NCBI RefSeq assembly: GCF_934295145.1
Contig: NZ_CAKRAS010000012.1
Span: 1-61,159 of the forward strand
DNA from: an uncultured Eubacterium sp.
GTDB lineage: Bacteria > Bacillota > Clostridia > Lachnospirales > Lachnospiraceae
DNA: 61,159 nucleotides
Reading direction: 5' to 3'
Positions 40,893 through 49,177 of this stretch are shown here, piece by piece; position 1 is the stretch's first letter, and every line of letters begins with the position of its first letter. The translations under genes and the position numbers were made by a program. The notes under the pieces were generated by a model. That model worked only from the letters and a program-made list of their open reading frames with translations, did no database searches and was not told the origin of the DNA.

Positions 40893-42620
40893 CTATTTGC
40901 TTTTCAGAATCATGTTATTCATTGGATTACCACCCGGAACCATCGGAAGTACAATTTCCTCAGTGGCAACCATAAATTCAATGACAGTCGGTGCGTCAGT
41001 ATTGTTTTTTGCGGCTTCGAGTGCCGGAATGATATCTTCTTCCTTTGTAACACGAATACCGTGTGCACCATAACTCTCTGCCCATTTCATGAAATCCGGT
41101 ACATATGGCGGACAGCTCTCATTCGGTCCCTTACAATGTTCCGGACATCCTTTGCGACGGCGCAGACAAGTTGCAGAATAACGTTTTCCGTAGAATAACT
41201 GCTGCATCTGACGAACCATGCCAAGATAATAATTGTTCAGCAGGCATACCGTAATCGGAGTCTGCTGTACAATAGCTGTCGCCATCTCCTGCATATTCAT
41301 CTGAAATCCACCGTCACCGGTGATACAAACGATATCTCGCTCCCGATGTCCCATCTTTGCTCCGAGTGCAGCCGGGAAACCAAATCCCATAGTTCCAAGC
41401 CCTCCGGAAGTAATGATTTTCTTTTTATGATTAACATCCAGATACTGGCTTGCCCACATCTGATGCTGACCTACATCAGTGACATAGGTAACTTCATCAT
41501 AAACCTGATTTAAACCTTCCATGATCATCTGTGGCGTCATACCTTTGTCACGACGCATTTCCAGAGGATTCTCATGATCCCATGCTGCAATCTGTTTTAC
41601 CCATTCCTCTGTATCCTTCGGTTCAACCCATTCCAGCATCTGCTGCAGAGCCACTTTGGCATCCGCAACGATCGGCACATCTACCACAACATTTCGGGAA
41701 ATAGCTGCAGCATCAATATCCACATGAATAATCTTTGCTTTTGGTGCAAACTCATTCAGATCACCGGTGATACGGTCATTGAAACGAGTTCCGATGGAAA
41801 AGAGAACATCACATTTGCTGACTGCGATATTTGCCGCATAACGGCCATGCATTCCGCTGCTTCCCACATAATATGGATGGTCGGACGGAATCGCACCTTT
41901 TCCCATAACGGTTGTAACAACCGGAACATGGGTAATATCTACAATCTGCTCCAACAGTTCATTGGCACCTGCAATATTGACACCACCTCCGGCAAGGATC
42001 AGCGGGCGGCGTGCTACTTTCAGTAATTTTGTCGCTTTTTTCAACTGTCCCAGATGAACGCCCTCGTTAATTTTGTAACCACGGATATCCACCTGATCCG
42101 GATACTCGGACGGACCTGTTGTGGTCTGAATATCCTTCGGAAGATCGATCAGAACCGGACCCGGCTTTCCTGTTTTTGCAATGTGGAACGCCATTTTAAT
42201 GGTTCTTCCCAGATCTTTACGATCACGAACTGTCACACTATACTTTGTGATGCCACGGGTCATACCAACGATATCCACCTCCTGGAACGCATCATTACCA
42301 ATCAGATTTAATGGCACCTGACCGGTAAATACAACCAGCGGAATACTGTCATAAAAAGCATCTGCAATGGCTGTCACAGTGTTTGTTGCACCAGGACCAC
42401 TTGTTACCAGACATACGCCGGTTTTACCTGTCTCACGGGCATATCCTTCTGCTTCATGCACCAGAGCCTGCTCATGCCGTGGCAATACCAGATCAATTTT
42501 TCCATTCAGATATAATTCATCAAATAAATCAGTTACCGTTCCACCCGGATAGGCAAACACGGTATCTACGCCTTCTTCAAGAAGCGCTTTTACAAACAAT
42601 TTTTTTCCTGTTATATCCAT
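40893..42620 (-). CDS. ilvB: Acetolactate synthase large subunit, with four-Cys insertion
   Basis: A 575-residue ThDP enzyme condensing pyruvate with pyruvate or 2-ketobutyrate. ThDP Glu in 'RHEQALVHEAEGYAR', the FAD region in the middle domain, and the ThDP-Mg motif 'GDGGFQMNMQEMATAI'. Within 'FYGKRYSATCLRRRKGCPEHCKGPNESCPPY' (quoted in part) it has an insertion with four Cys (spacing 6, 3 and 6) where typical enzymes have a short polar turn. The four could bind a metal or cluster. It lies 14 nt downstream of the AEC transporter gene. Confidence 0.94.
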   Translation of the reverse strand: MDITGKKLFVKALLEEGVDTVFAYPGGTVTDLFDELYLNGKIDLVLPRHEQALVHEAEGYARETGKTGVCLVTSGPGATNTVTAIADAFYDSIPLVVFTGQVPLNLIGNDAFQEVDIVGMTRGITKYSVTVRDRKDLGRTIKMAFHIAKTGKPGPVLIDLPKDIQTTTGPSEYPDQVDIRGYKINEGVHLGQLKKATKLLKVARRPLILAGGGVNIAGANELLEQIVDITHVPVVTTVMGKGAIPSDHPYYVGSSGMHGRYAANIAVSKCDVLFSIGTRFNDRITGDLNEFAPKAKIIHVDIDAAAISRNVVVDVPIVADAKVALQQMLEWVEPKDTEEWVKQIAAWDHENPLEMRRDKGMTPQMIMEGLNQVYDEVTYVTDVGQHQMWASQYLDVNHKKKIITSGGLGTMGFGFPAALGAKMGHRERDIVCITGDGGFQMNMQEMATAIVQQTPITVCLLNNYYLGMVRQMQQLFYGKRYSATCLRRRKGCPEHCKGPNESCPPYVPDFMKWAESYGAHGIRVTKEEDIIPALEAAKNNTDAPTVIEFMVATEEIVLPMVPGGNPMNNMILKSK

Positions 42621-42634
42621 TCAACTCTCTCCTT

Positions 42635-43585
42635 CTAAATCCACCCTAACGTGCGCAGCAGGAAAATCCATCCCGTCAGTGTCACAGAAGCCAGCAAAGT
42701 GGTCGTAACTACGATACTTGCTGTCAACACACCGTCGTTATGCATATTTTTTGCCATGATATAACAGCTCGGGGTTGCCGGTGCTGCCAGCATGACTACG
42801 AGTGCGACCATTTTTTCGCCCTGGAAACCAAGAGCAGCCGCAATCGGAATAAAAATTGCTGCCTGGGCGATCAGCTTGATAAAAGCAGCCCAGAGGGTAG
42901 GTTTGATTTTTGCCAGTGCCTTCTTTCCTTCGAATCCCGCGCCAAGTCCGATCAATGCAAGTGGGGTTGCCATCTTTGCCACATTGTTTACGGTCGAATT
43001 TACCAGTTCCGGCAGTGGATTATGTAATAATGCCACGATCAGACCAAGGACTATGCCGATGATAATCGGGTTCTTCAGGATATTGACACAAGCCTGTTTG
43101 ATTCTGCCTGTATCACGCTCATTCTCCGGGTAATCCCCTTCAAAAGTCAGTACAAGCACGGAATATATGTTATACAATGGAACCGCACCGATGATCATCA
43201 GTGAGCCCATTGTGGACTGCCCATAAATATTTTGGATAAATGCCAGACCCATAACCGCTGCACTGCTGCGGAAGGATGCCTGAACAAAAGCACCTGTCAT
43301 GGATTTGTCTTTCATAAAAATCTTCGTTAGACCATACACACTCCAGAAGCAGACAGAAGTAGCTATTGCACAAAACAGCACATACTTCAGATCAAATACT
43401 TCCTGAATATTCACCGTCGATAAGTCACGAAAGAGCAAAAACGGCAAAGTCACCTTGAAATTGAACTTATTTGCCACCGTGACAAAATTTTCGTTCAGCA
43501 TACCGATCCGGCGCAGAAAATATCCAATCACCATAACGAGAAAAATCGGTATCGTTACATTGATACTAAATAAAAAATTGCTCAT
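42635..43585 (-). CDS. AEC (auxin efflux carrier) family transporter
   Basis: A 316-residue membrane protein with about ten hydrophobic segments in two five-helix halves: 'INVTIPIFLVMVIGYFLRRIGMLNE', 'ALIGLGAGFEGKKALAKIKPTLWAAFIKLIAQAAIFIPIAAALG' and 'LAAPATPSCYIMAKNMHND'. Members export or exchange organic acids such as malate or pyruvate-like compounds, and some take amino-acid-like substrates. Tight packing between folA (3 nt) and ilvB (14 nt) suggests a carboxylate link to branched-chain synthesis, but this is inference. Confidence 0.88.
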   Translation of the reverse strand: MSNFLFSINVTIPIFLVMVIGYFLRRIGMLNENFVTVANKFNFKVTLPFLLFRDLSTVNIQEVFDLKYVLFCAIATSVCFWSVYGLTKIFMKDKSMTGAFVQASFRSSAAVMGLAFIQNIYGQSTMGSLMIIGAVPLYNIYSVLVLTFEGDYPENERDTGRIKQACVNILKNPIIIGIVLGLIVALLHNPLPELVNSTVNNVAKMATPLALIGLGAGFEGKKALAKIKPTLWAAFIKLIAQAAIFIPIAAALGFQGEKMVALVVMLAAPATPSCYIMAKNMHNDGVLTASIVVTTTLLASVTLTGWIFLLRTLGWI

Positions 43586-43588
43586 CCG

Positions 43589-44080
43589 TTATGCCTTCTT
43601 TTCGTATTTGTAGAAATAATATTCCAGATCAAAGTAGGTCTGCTCCTCGCTATCCGCAGTAATCACCCACTCATCTTTTTCATCCAGATTCGGGAACCAT
43701 GCATCTGCCTCGTAAGCAAAATCGATTTTTGTAATATGTGCCACATCACACTCATCCAGAAGCTGCTTGTAAATACTCTCACCACCGATGACATAAATAT
43801 CCTCACTCGGATATTTTTTCAACTCTTCGTGCAGTTCCTCCATATCATGCACAACTACCGCACCATCAACCTGATAACTGTGATCTCCTGTCAGGACAAT
43901 ATTCACACGATTTTTCAATGGTTTCTTTCCCGGAAAACTTTCCAGTGTCTTACGCCCCATAACAACCACTTTGCCGGTAGTTGTCTCACGGAAAAACTTC
44001 ATGTCATCCGGAATGCTCACCAACAGCTTGTTATTTCTGCCGATCGCCCAGTTTTTATCTACTGCTGCAATTAAATTCAT
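43589..44080 (-). CDS. folA: Dihydrofolate reductase
   Basis: A 163-residue DHFR: 'MNLIAAVDKNWAIGRNNKLLVSIPDDMKFFRETTTGKVVVMGRKTLESFPG', with the catalytic acidic Asp of 'PDDMKFF' (here D-D), NADPH-site 'MGRKT' and 'IYVIGGESIYKQLL'. It regenerates THF after thymidylate synthase, encoded just upstream; the order thyA-folA is common. The gap contains a long inverted repeat. Confidence 0.94.
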   Translation of the reverse strand: MNLIAAVDKNWAIGRNNKLLVSIPDDMKFFRETTTGKVVVMGRKTLESFPGKKPLKNRVNIVLTGDHSYQVDGAVVVHDMEELHEELKKYPSEDIYVIGGESIYKQLLDECDVAHITKIDFAYEADAWFPNLDEKDEWVITADSEEQTYFDLEYYFYKYEKKA

Positions 44081-44117
44081 TTCTTACATCTCTCTTTCTT
44101 CTTAATTAATATTTCAT

Positions 44118-44199
44118 ACAGTTCACTCATCACTATGCATCCAGCCAATTCCTCATGCAAGCATGATCATTGTCTGAATACATGTGATGAGCGAACTGT
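44118..44199. promoter_or_regulatory. Long inverted repeat between thyA and folA
   Basis: ACAGTTCACTCATCAC (44118-44133) and GTGATGAGCGAACTGT (44184-44199) pair at 15 of 16 positions, with GCATGATCATGC-like dyads in the loop. It starts at the thyA stop codon and has no T run. Possibly it gives differential stability of thyA and folA mRNA, or it is another repeat family. Confidence 0.6.
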
Positions 44200-45047
44200 T
44201 AAACCGCAATTGGTATATTTGTAATCTGCGGACCGGTCTGATAATTATCCAGACGCACATCGTCTCTCGTGAACTTGTAGAAATCTTTCACTTCCGGATT
44301 CAGCCAGAATGTCGGTGCCGGAAGCGGCTCACGGGAGATCAGCTCCTGAACCAGCGGAATATGTCTGTCATAAATATGAGCATCAGCGATGACATGTACC
44401 AACTCACCTACCTGCATATCACAAACCTGCGCCAGCATATGTACAAGTACTGCATACTGACACACATTCCAGTTATTTGCTGCCAGAATATCCTGGGAAC
44501 GCTGATTCAGAATCGCATTCAATACCAGTTTATCCTGCCCCGGTTTCTTTGTCACATTAAATGTCATGCTGTAAGCACATGGATACAAATGCATCTCATG
44601 CAGATCCGCATGTACATAAATATTTGTCATAATACGACGGCTGTAAGGATTGTTCTTCAGATCATAAATCACACGATCCACCTGATCCATCATACCTTCC
44701 TTATACTGATGCTTTACACCCATCTGGTAACCGTATGCTTTTCCGATAGATCCGGTCTCGTCCGCCCACTCATCCCACACATGGCTGTGAAGATCATTGA
44801 TATTATTTGACTTCTGCTGCCAGATCCAGAGCATCTCATCTGTGCAGCTCTTGATGGCAGTTCTTCGCAAAGTCAGTGCCGGAAATTCTTTGGACAGGTC
44901 ATAGCGATTTACCACACCAAACTGCTTGATCGTGTAAGCACTGGTTCCGTCTTCCCATTTCGGGCGCACCTTTTCTCCTTCTGTGCTGGTTCCGTTTTCA
45001 ATAATATCTTTACACATATTGATAAAAATGTGATCTGCGTAACTCAT
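44199..45047 (-). CDS. thyA: Thymidylate synthase
   Basis: A 282-residue ThyA that methylates dUMP with methylene-THF. The catalytic Cys is in 'HLYPCAYSMTFNV', the dUMP-binding part is 'NQRSQDILAANNWNVCQYAVLVHMLAQVC', and the end is 'DNYQTGPQITNIPIAV'. It is somewhat divergent from the E. coli type ('RRIMTNIYVHADLHEMHLYPC'). ATG 45047 has TTGGAGG 7 nt upstream; the frame extends 13 codons further. A TATACT -10 candidate is near 45132-45137. Confidence 0.9.
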   Translation of the reverse strand: MSYADHIFINMCKDIIENGTSTEGEKVRPKWEDGTSAYTIKQFGVVNRYDLSKEFPALTLRRTAIKSCTDEMLWIWQQKSNNINDLHSHVWDEWADETGSIGKAYGYQMGVKHQYKEGMMDQVDRVIYDLKNNPYSRRIMTNIYVHADLHEMHLYPCAYSMTFNVTKKPGQDKLVLNAILNQRSQDILAANNWNVCQYAVLVHMLAQVCDMQVGELVHVIADAHIYDRHIPLVQELISREPLPAPTFWLNPEVKDFYKFTRDDVRLDNYQTGPQITNIPIAV

Positions 45048-45182
45048 CTGCGTCCTCCAATTATATTTTTTAAGTTTTTGTTCCATAAAACAAAAATATC
45101 TGACATCATCTATTTTTCTCGTATTCGTAATAGTATAGCAAAAAAAACAGGATTCATAAAGTAGTAACCGAAAAAATACTGC

Positions 45183-45210
45183 AGTAAAGCGGACATTCGC
45201 AATCCGTTTT
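45183..45210. repeat. 28-nt hairpin repeat
   Basis: AGTAAAGCGGACATTCGCAA... matches 24473-24500 at 25 of 28 positions, with a GCGGA/TCCGT stem. A small dispersed element; function unknown. Confidence 0.45.
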
Positions 45211-45223
45211 CACTACTTGCTCA

Positions 45224-45304
45224 TGAACGCAAAATAAGCATCCCCCTTACCCACCGCTTAGTGCTCTACGCACTTGAAGCGGGGGAATGCTTATTTTGCG
45301 TTCA
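45224..45304. repeat. Family IV hairpin repeat, copy A
   Basis: Arms 45224-45246 and 45281-45304 (TGAACGCAAAATAAGCAT...) pair with a single bulge. They enclose GCTTAGTGCTCTACGCACTT, which forms its own AGTGC/GCACT hairpin. Copy B at 45846-45890 keeps this loop and the right arm. Confidence 0.75.
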
Positions 45305-45312
45305 AAAAAATG

Positions 45313-45330
45313 GAAAAAAGCGCGAGACGG
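45313..45330 (-). repeat. Duplicated 3' end of tRNA-Gly
   Basis: GAAAAAAGCGCGAGACGG is identical to 45663-45680, the 3' terminus of tRNA-Gly plus its downstream T run, exactly 350 bp away and in the same orientation. This is the layout of an attachment-site scar or of a lost tandem tRNA gene. Confidence 0.6.
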
Positions 45331-45331
45331 T

Positions 45332-45455
45332 GCTATTGGTCTGGGAGACCAATGGGTAGCACCGACCGAAGAGGACTTTAGGTCCTCTGAGAAGCTATTG
45401 GTCCAGGAGACCAATGGGTAGCACCGACCGAAGAGGACTTTAGGTCCTCTGAGAC
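45332..45455. repeat. Tandem 62-bp duplication with two hairpins per unit
   Basis: Two units (from 45332 and 45394) are nearly identical. Each has ATTGGTCT-AGACCAAT and GAGGAC-TTTA-GTCCTC type hairpins and the shared GGGTAGCACCGACCGAAG. They are probably a recent local duplication. The span 45048-45668 has no gene; it consists of these repeats. Confidence 0.75.
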
Positions 45456-45507
45456 CTCGAACTGGATTCTCTGAATTCTGTTTGAGCCCGGCAGGGCTCG
45501 TTTCATG

Positions 45508-45623
45508 CAAGAAAGTGTGCTATCACACACTTGCGAAGCAATAATTTCTTCTCGTGCGAGTGCGCATCATTTGCACGAAGTGCTTTTGTTTGATAGGAAA
45601 TTCATCGTAATTTCCTATCAAAC
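45508..45623 (-). repeat. Family V repeat, copy 2
   Basis: Shorter sibling of 5817-5983: the AAGTGTG/CACACTT hairpin, TTCTCGTGCGAGTGCGCAT, TTTGCACGAAGTGCTTTTGT and the GATAGGAAATT/AATTTCCTATC hairpin. It directly follows the tRNA-Gly terminator on the minus strand. Confidence 0.78.
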
Positions 45624-45652
45624 AAAAAAGGGATATCCTTTCGGATATCCCT
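45622..45652 (-). terminator. Terminator of tRNA-Gly
   Basis: AGGGATATCC-TTTC-GGATATCCCT with a T6 run on the minus strand, 17 nt past the tRNA 3' end. Confidence 0.82.
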
Positions 45653-45668
45653 TTCTTTGCATGAAAAA

Positions 45669-45741
45669 AGCGCGAGACGGGACTCGAACCCGCGGCCTCG
45701 ACCTTGGCAAGGTCGCGCTCCACCAACTGAGCCACTCGCGC
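45669..45741 (-). tRNA. tRNA-Gly (GCC)
   Basis: On the minus strand the cloverleaf is complete: acceptor GCGCGAG/CTCGCGC, D stem GCTC/GAGC, anticodon stem CGACC/GGTCG with loop TTGCCAA (anticodon GCC), and T arm GCGGG-TTCGAGT-CCCGT. The CCA is not encoded. The tRNA is alone, not in a cluster. Confidence 0.95.
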
Positions 45742-45845
45742 ATGTCTGTTTTCTCAAGACAAGTAATATATTACCGCACTGGGTTTGAAAAGTCAAGCAC
45801 TTTTTTACATTTTTTTCGATTTTTTCTATGCTTCCTTTATTTCGC

Positions 45846-45890
45846 CATTCCCCACCACTTAGTGCTCTACGCACTTGAAGCAGGGGAATG
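45846..45890. repeat. Family IV hairpin repeat, copy B
   Basis: CATTCCCC (45846-45853) pairs with GGGGAATG (45883-45890) around the same CTTAGTGCTCTACGCACTT loop as copy A. The flank GGAATGCTTATT is also shared, while the rest of the left arm is lost. Confidence 0.65.
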
Positions 45891-45973
45891 CTTATTCTAC
45901 GGTAAAATTGACGCATAATCTCCCCACAGCTGCATATGATGTATAAAGTATGGTATGAGGGGGAAACTGCTGA

Positions 45974-46426
45974 ATGCGTGCAAAAACAAAAATTGTAGTA
46001 CTTCACATGAAGGAAGTCATCTATACAACTATTTTTATTATTCTTGGCATTATACTTATTTTTTTACTGATCTACATGTTTGGTCCCAGCCGGCACCAGA
46101 AAGCAGACACAGATCAGCCCAAATACAAAGCCGGTGTATACACATCTTCCATTCAGTTTGAGGGCCAAACACTGGATGTGCAGGTCGTCGTGGATGAAAA
46201 CCACATCAATTCTGTGTCCTTTGTCAATCTGAATGACACCGTTACGACTATGTATCCGCTTATGCAGTCCTCCATGGACAGTATCAGTGAGCAGGTCTGC
46301 CAGACACAGTCCGTCGACAATATTTCTTACTCGGAAGAAAATCAGTATACCGCTTCCATGTTGCTAAACGCCGTCGAATCCGCGTTAAACAAAGCTGTCG
46401 CTTCGAATGCGGATACCTCGGAATGA
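45974..46426 (+). CDS. Membrane-anchored protein with FMN-binding-like domain
   Basis: A 150-residue protein: a cytoplasmic start, one membrane segment ('VIYTTIFIILGIILIFLLIYMF', about residues 14-36), and an extracellular domain 'YKAGVYTSSIQFEGQTLDVQVVVDENHINSVSFVNL...MLLNAVESALNKA'. The strand order resembles FMN_bind domains, but the flavin attachment motif S-G-A-T is absent, so it probably does not bind covalent FMN. Start after GAGGGGG. A perfect terminator follows. Function unknown. Confidence 0.65.
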   Translation: MRAKTKIVVLHMKEVIYTTIFIILGIILIFLLIYMFGPSRHQKADTDQPKYKAGVYTSSIQFEGQTLDVQVVVDENHINSVSFVNLNDTVTTMYPLMQSSMDSISEQVCQTQSVDNISYSEENQYTASMLLNAVESALNKAVASNADTSE

Positions 46427-46462
46427 ATTACAGATATCACAGAACCAGCGATATGTAGACAA

Positions 46463-46506
46463 AAGCCATGGAAAGATTATCATTCTCGCTAATCTTTCCA
46501 TGGCTT
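46463..46506. terminator. Terminator after the FMN-binding-like gene
   Basis: AAGCCATGGAAAGATTA (46463-46479) pairs perfectly with TAATCTTTCCATGGCTT (46490-46506), followed by ACGTTTTATTG. Confidence 0.8.
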
Positions 46507-46558
46507 ACGTTTTATTGATTTTTCATCCGTTTTTTAATCAACGGTTGCTTCAGACATC

Positions 46559-46816
46559 CTATTCTGCAGAGCTGTCAGCATCTGTTGACAGACTGCCCAG
46601 ATAATCATTCAATGCTGTCATGCTGATTTCCGTCTTCGTGGTTGGTTTCTTCGCCTGATAATAAGAATATCCTGAAAATCCAATCCAGCATACGATTGCT
46701 GCTGCAATGACCACACCAACGGTTCTTGCCAGTACACGATTTCTTTTCTCTTTCTTTATTGTCTGTTTTCTATTTTTCTTCTCTTCTTTATATCGATCAA
46801 CTTTTGCCTGACTCAT
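46559..46816 (-). CDS. Small single-pass membrane protein, unknown
   Basis: An 85-residue protein. A Lys/Arg-rich N-terminus ('MSQAKVDRYKEEKKNRKQTI') precedes one membrane segment ('TVGVVIAAAIVCWIGFSGYSYYQ') and a short acidic outside tail ('DYLGSLSTDADSSAE'). This layout recurs in Lachnospiraceae. ATG 46816 has AAAGGAG upstream; the frame continues 16 codons further. No domain recognised. Convergent with the preceding gene. Confidence 0.7.
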   Translation of the reverse strand: MSQAKVDRYKEEKKNRKQTIKKEKRNRVLARTVGVVIAAAIVCWIGFSGYSYYQAKKPTTKTEISMTALNDYLGSLSTDADSSAE

Positions 46817-47104
46817 AATTCTGATAAGCTCCTTTTTGCTTTCTTTTCCAAAAAAGTATAGCATATCTGCCGGGGTTCGTCAATTTCTGTTACATGTGCA
46901 ATCAACCTTAGTTTCCGTCCCCTTCTTGAATTATCATTCAAGAAGTATCGAAGTATCGTTTGCAAAGCAAACTCATTTGTCTCTTGAAAAGGAATAATAT
47001 TCCATATATCATAGAACATATAAAAATAATGTATTCTTGCAATTTTTCCAGGTATTTTTCTGTAATTTCAAGGATACTGCGTATTTCAAAGGAGAATTTT
47101 TATT
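46817..47104. other. Hairpin-rich intergenic region
   Basis: It holds CTTCTTGAA/TTCAAGAAG (46921-46944) and GTTTGC-AAA-GCAAAC (46959-46973), an arrangement seen at 15532-15577 in the other orientation. The promoter of the dehydrogenase is likely TTGCAA-18-TGTAAT near 47038-47067. No gene seen. Confidence 0.45.
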
Positions 47105-48157
47105 ATGAAAACAGCTGTATTGTACGGGAAAGAAGATATCCGAATCGAAAACCGCCCGGTTCCGAAGCCTGGACCGGGACAGATGCTCGTAAAGATTGAT
47201 TATGTTGGCATCTGCGGTACCGATATCGAATTTTACAAACTCGGTCAGACACCGACACCGCTACCAAAAATCCTCGGACATGAGAATTCCGGAACCATCG
47301 TGGAGCTCGGTGAAGGTGTAACTGGTTTTAAAGTTGGTCAGCGTGTCTTATGCGGACCGCCTGCACACTGCAAAGAAAACTGTTCTCCATGCAAAGAAGG
47401 CAAAACAAACATCTGCATCCATGGTTTTCCACGTACCGCTGGGATTGGAATGCCGGACGGCGGTTATGCCGAATATCTGCTGATCCAGGATGTGGCTCAC
47501 ACCATGATCATTCCGGTTCCGGACAATGTAAAAATGGAAGATGCGGTACTTTTTGACGTGATCTGCGTAGCTCTGCATGGCGTCCGCATGTCCCGTTTTA
47601 AGATTGGTGACTCCGTCGTTGTATCCGGCATGGGACCTGTTGGTCTGTCCGCTGTTCAGTTTTTGAAAGCCGGCGGTGCCAACAAGATCATTGCACTGGA
47701 TGTAACAGACAGCAAAAAGGAAGCTGCCCTGGCCTACGGTGCAGACTATTTCCTGAATTCCGCCACAGATCCTGATATCGCTGCTTCCATCCGCAAAATT
47801 CTCGGTTCCGATGTAGGTGCTGACATTGTATACGAGTGTTCCGGTCATCCAGCATCCGTGGAAACCTGCGCATTAAAAGCCGTAAAACCGGGCGGACAGG
47901 TTATGCTGATCGGCACAGTTCAGCAGCCGATCAATTTCACCCTCGGAACGGCACAGATTTTTGAGATCGACTTTCAGTCCTCTTTTGTATATCTTCAGGA
48001 AGAAGTTGAAATATATCTGCAGATGCTTGCTGCCGGAAAAGTCTCTTTCCCGGGCATGGTAACCGACATTGTTTCACTGGATGATTGTCAGGAGCGAGGA
48101 CTTGGACGAAAAGACCGTTCTTCACAATTAAAAATCCTGATCTCACCTGAAGCTTAA
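47105..48157 (+). CDS. Zinc-dependent polyol/alcohol dehydrogenase (MDR family)
   Basis: A 350-residue medium-chain dehydrogenase like galactitol-1-phosphate 5-dehydrogenase or sorbitol dehydrogenase. Catalytic zinc site: Cys in 'GICGTD' and His-Glu in 'GHENSG'. Structural zinc cysteines: 'CKENCSPCKEGKTNIC'. NAD(P) motif: 'VVSGMGPVGLSAVQFLKAGG'. AAAGGAG precedes the ATG. The hydrolase gene follows in the same direction after 78 nt. The substrate is uncertain. Confidence 0.87.
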   Translation: MKTAVLYGKEDIRIENRPVPKPGPGQMLVKIDYVGICGTDIEFYKLGQTPTPLPKILGHENSGTIVELGEGVTGFKVGQRVLCGPPAHCKENCSPCKEGKTNICIHGFPRTAGIGMPDGGYAEYLLIQDVAHTMIIPVPDNVKMEDAVLFDVICVALHGVRMSRFKIGDSVVVSGMGPVGLSAVQFLKAGGANKIIALDVTDSKKEAALAYGADYFLNSATDPDIAASIRKILGSDVGADIVYECSGHPASVETCALKAVKPGGQVMLIGTVQQPINFTLGTAQIFEIDFQSSFVYLQEEVEIYLQMLAAGKVSFPGMVTDIVSLDDCQERGLGRKDRSSQLKILISPEA

Positions 48158-48235
48158 ATTCCAGATGAGATAGTAGCTCCGCGCAAAGTCTCACATTCGT
48201 TCGACTTATTAATATAATTGGAGGCATCACATACT

Positions 48236-49162
48236 ATGAAACGAGATATTACTTATCCGTCATCCGACGGAAAAACCCAGATTCACGCCCTTATCTGGGA
48301 ACCGGAAGGCTCCCCGAAAGCAGTTCTGCAAATCTGCCACGGAATGGTAGATTATGCAGACCGCTATGATGATTTTGCACAGCATGCAGCCGAGCAGGGC
48401 TATTACGTAGTAGCCAATGATCATCTCGGACACGGTGCATCCGTTGTTACAGATGATCAGCACGGCTATTTTGGACATCCAAATGGTAACGAATGCGTGA
48501 TTGCGGATATCCACACACTGCGCACCATGACACAGAAAAAATATCCGGATCTGCCTTATTTTTTCCTTGGACACAGTATGGGGTCCTTTCTAACCCGTCA
48601 ATATATCCAGATGTACGGGGACGGGCTGGTCGGTGCTGTGATCATGGGAACCGGTTCACAGCCAGGCATTGTACTCCATATCGGCAAACTGATCTGCCGC
48701 ATGATTGCGTTGTTTCGCGGTTGGGAATACCGCAGCGCTTTTGTGGATAACATGGCATTCGGCGGCTACAACAAACAGTTTGAGCCTGCCCGCACACCAA
48801 GTGACTGGCTGACCAAGGACGAGGCGATCATTGATGCCTGTGTCAAACATCCATGGTCGACGTTCCGCTTCACCGTCAACGGTTATTACCAGATGTTCCG
48901 TGGAATTCAGTATATTCAGAACCCAGCGCATATTCAGCAGATTCCAAAAGATCTGCCGCTGTTTTTCGTAGCCGGTGCGGATGATCCAGTCGGAAACAAC
49001 GGGAAAAGCGTGACGCAAGTCTGCCAGCAGTACAAAGATGCCGGCATCCGGGATGTACAGATCAAACTTTATCCGGGGGATCGGCATGAGATTTTGAATG
49101 AAACCGACCGTGACGTCGTTTATGCGGATATCCTTACCTGGCTAAACGGACATCTTGCGTAA
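48236..49162 (+). CDS. Alpha/beta hydrolase, S33/monoacylglycerol-lipase-like
   Basis: A 308-residue hydrolase of the 'serine aminopeptidase S33' group. Oxyanion part 'QICHGMVDYADRYDDFAQHAAEQGYYVVANDHLGHG', nucleophile elbow G-H-S-M-G ('FFLGHSMGSF'), Asp in 'LFFVAGADDPVGN' and His in 'YPGDRHEIL' complete the triad. A lysophospholipase or monoglyceride lipase role is the usual annotation. No signal peptide, so cytosolic. ATG 48236 is downstream of GGAGG. A family II repeat follows it directly. Confidence 0.88.
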   Translation: MKRDITYPSSDGKTQIHALIWEPEGSPKAVLQICHGMVDYADRYDDFAQHAAEQGYYVVANDHLGHGASVVTDDQHGYFGHPNGNECVIADIHTLRTMTQKKYPDLPYFFLGHSMGSFLTRQYIQMYGDGLVGAVIMGTGSQPGIVLHIGKLICRMIALFRGWEYRSAFVDNMAFGGYNKQFEPARTPSDWLTKDEAIIDACVKHPWSTFRFTVNGYYQMFRGIQYIQNPAHIQQIPKDLPLFFVAGADDPVGNNGKSVTQVCQQYKDAGIRDVQIKLYPGDRHEILNETDRDVVYADILTWLNGHLA

Positions 49163-49177
49163 TTTTGGTTGTGAAAG

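Noticed and set aside
45316..45400. Second tRNA gene next to the duplicated tRNA-Gly end
   Set aside because: Only the last about 11 nt of the tRNA plus the T run are present; no D or anticodon arm can be formed.
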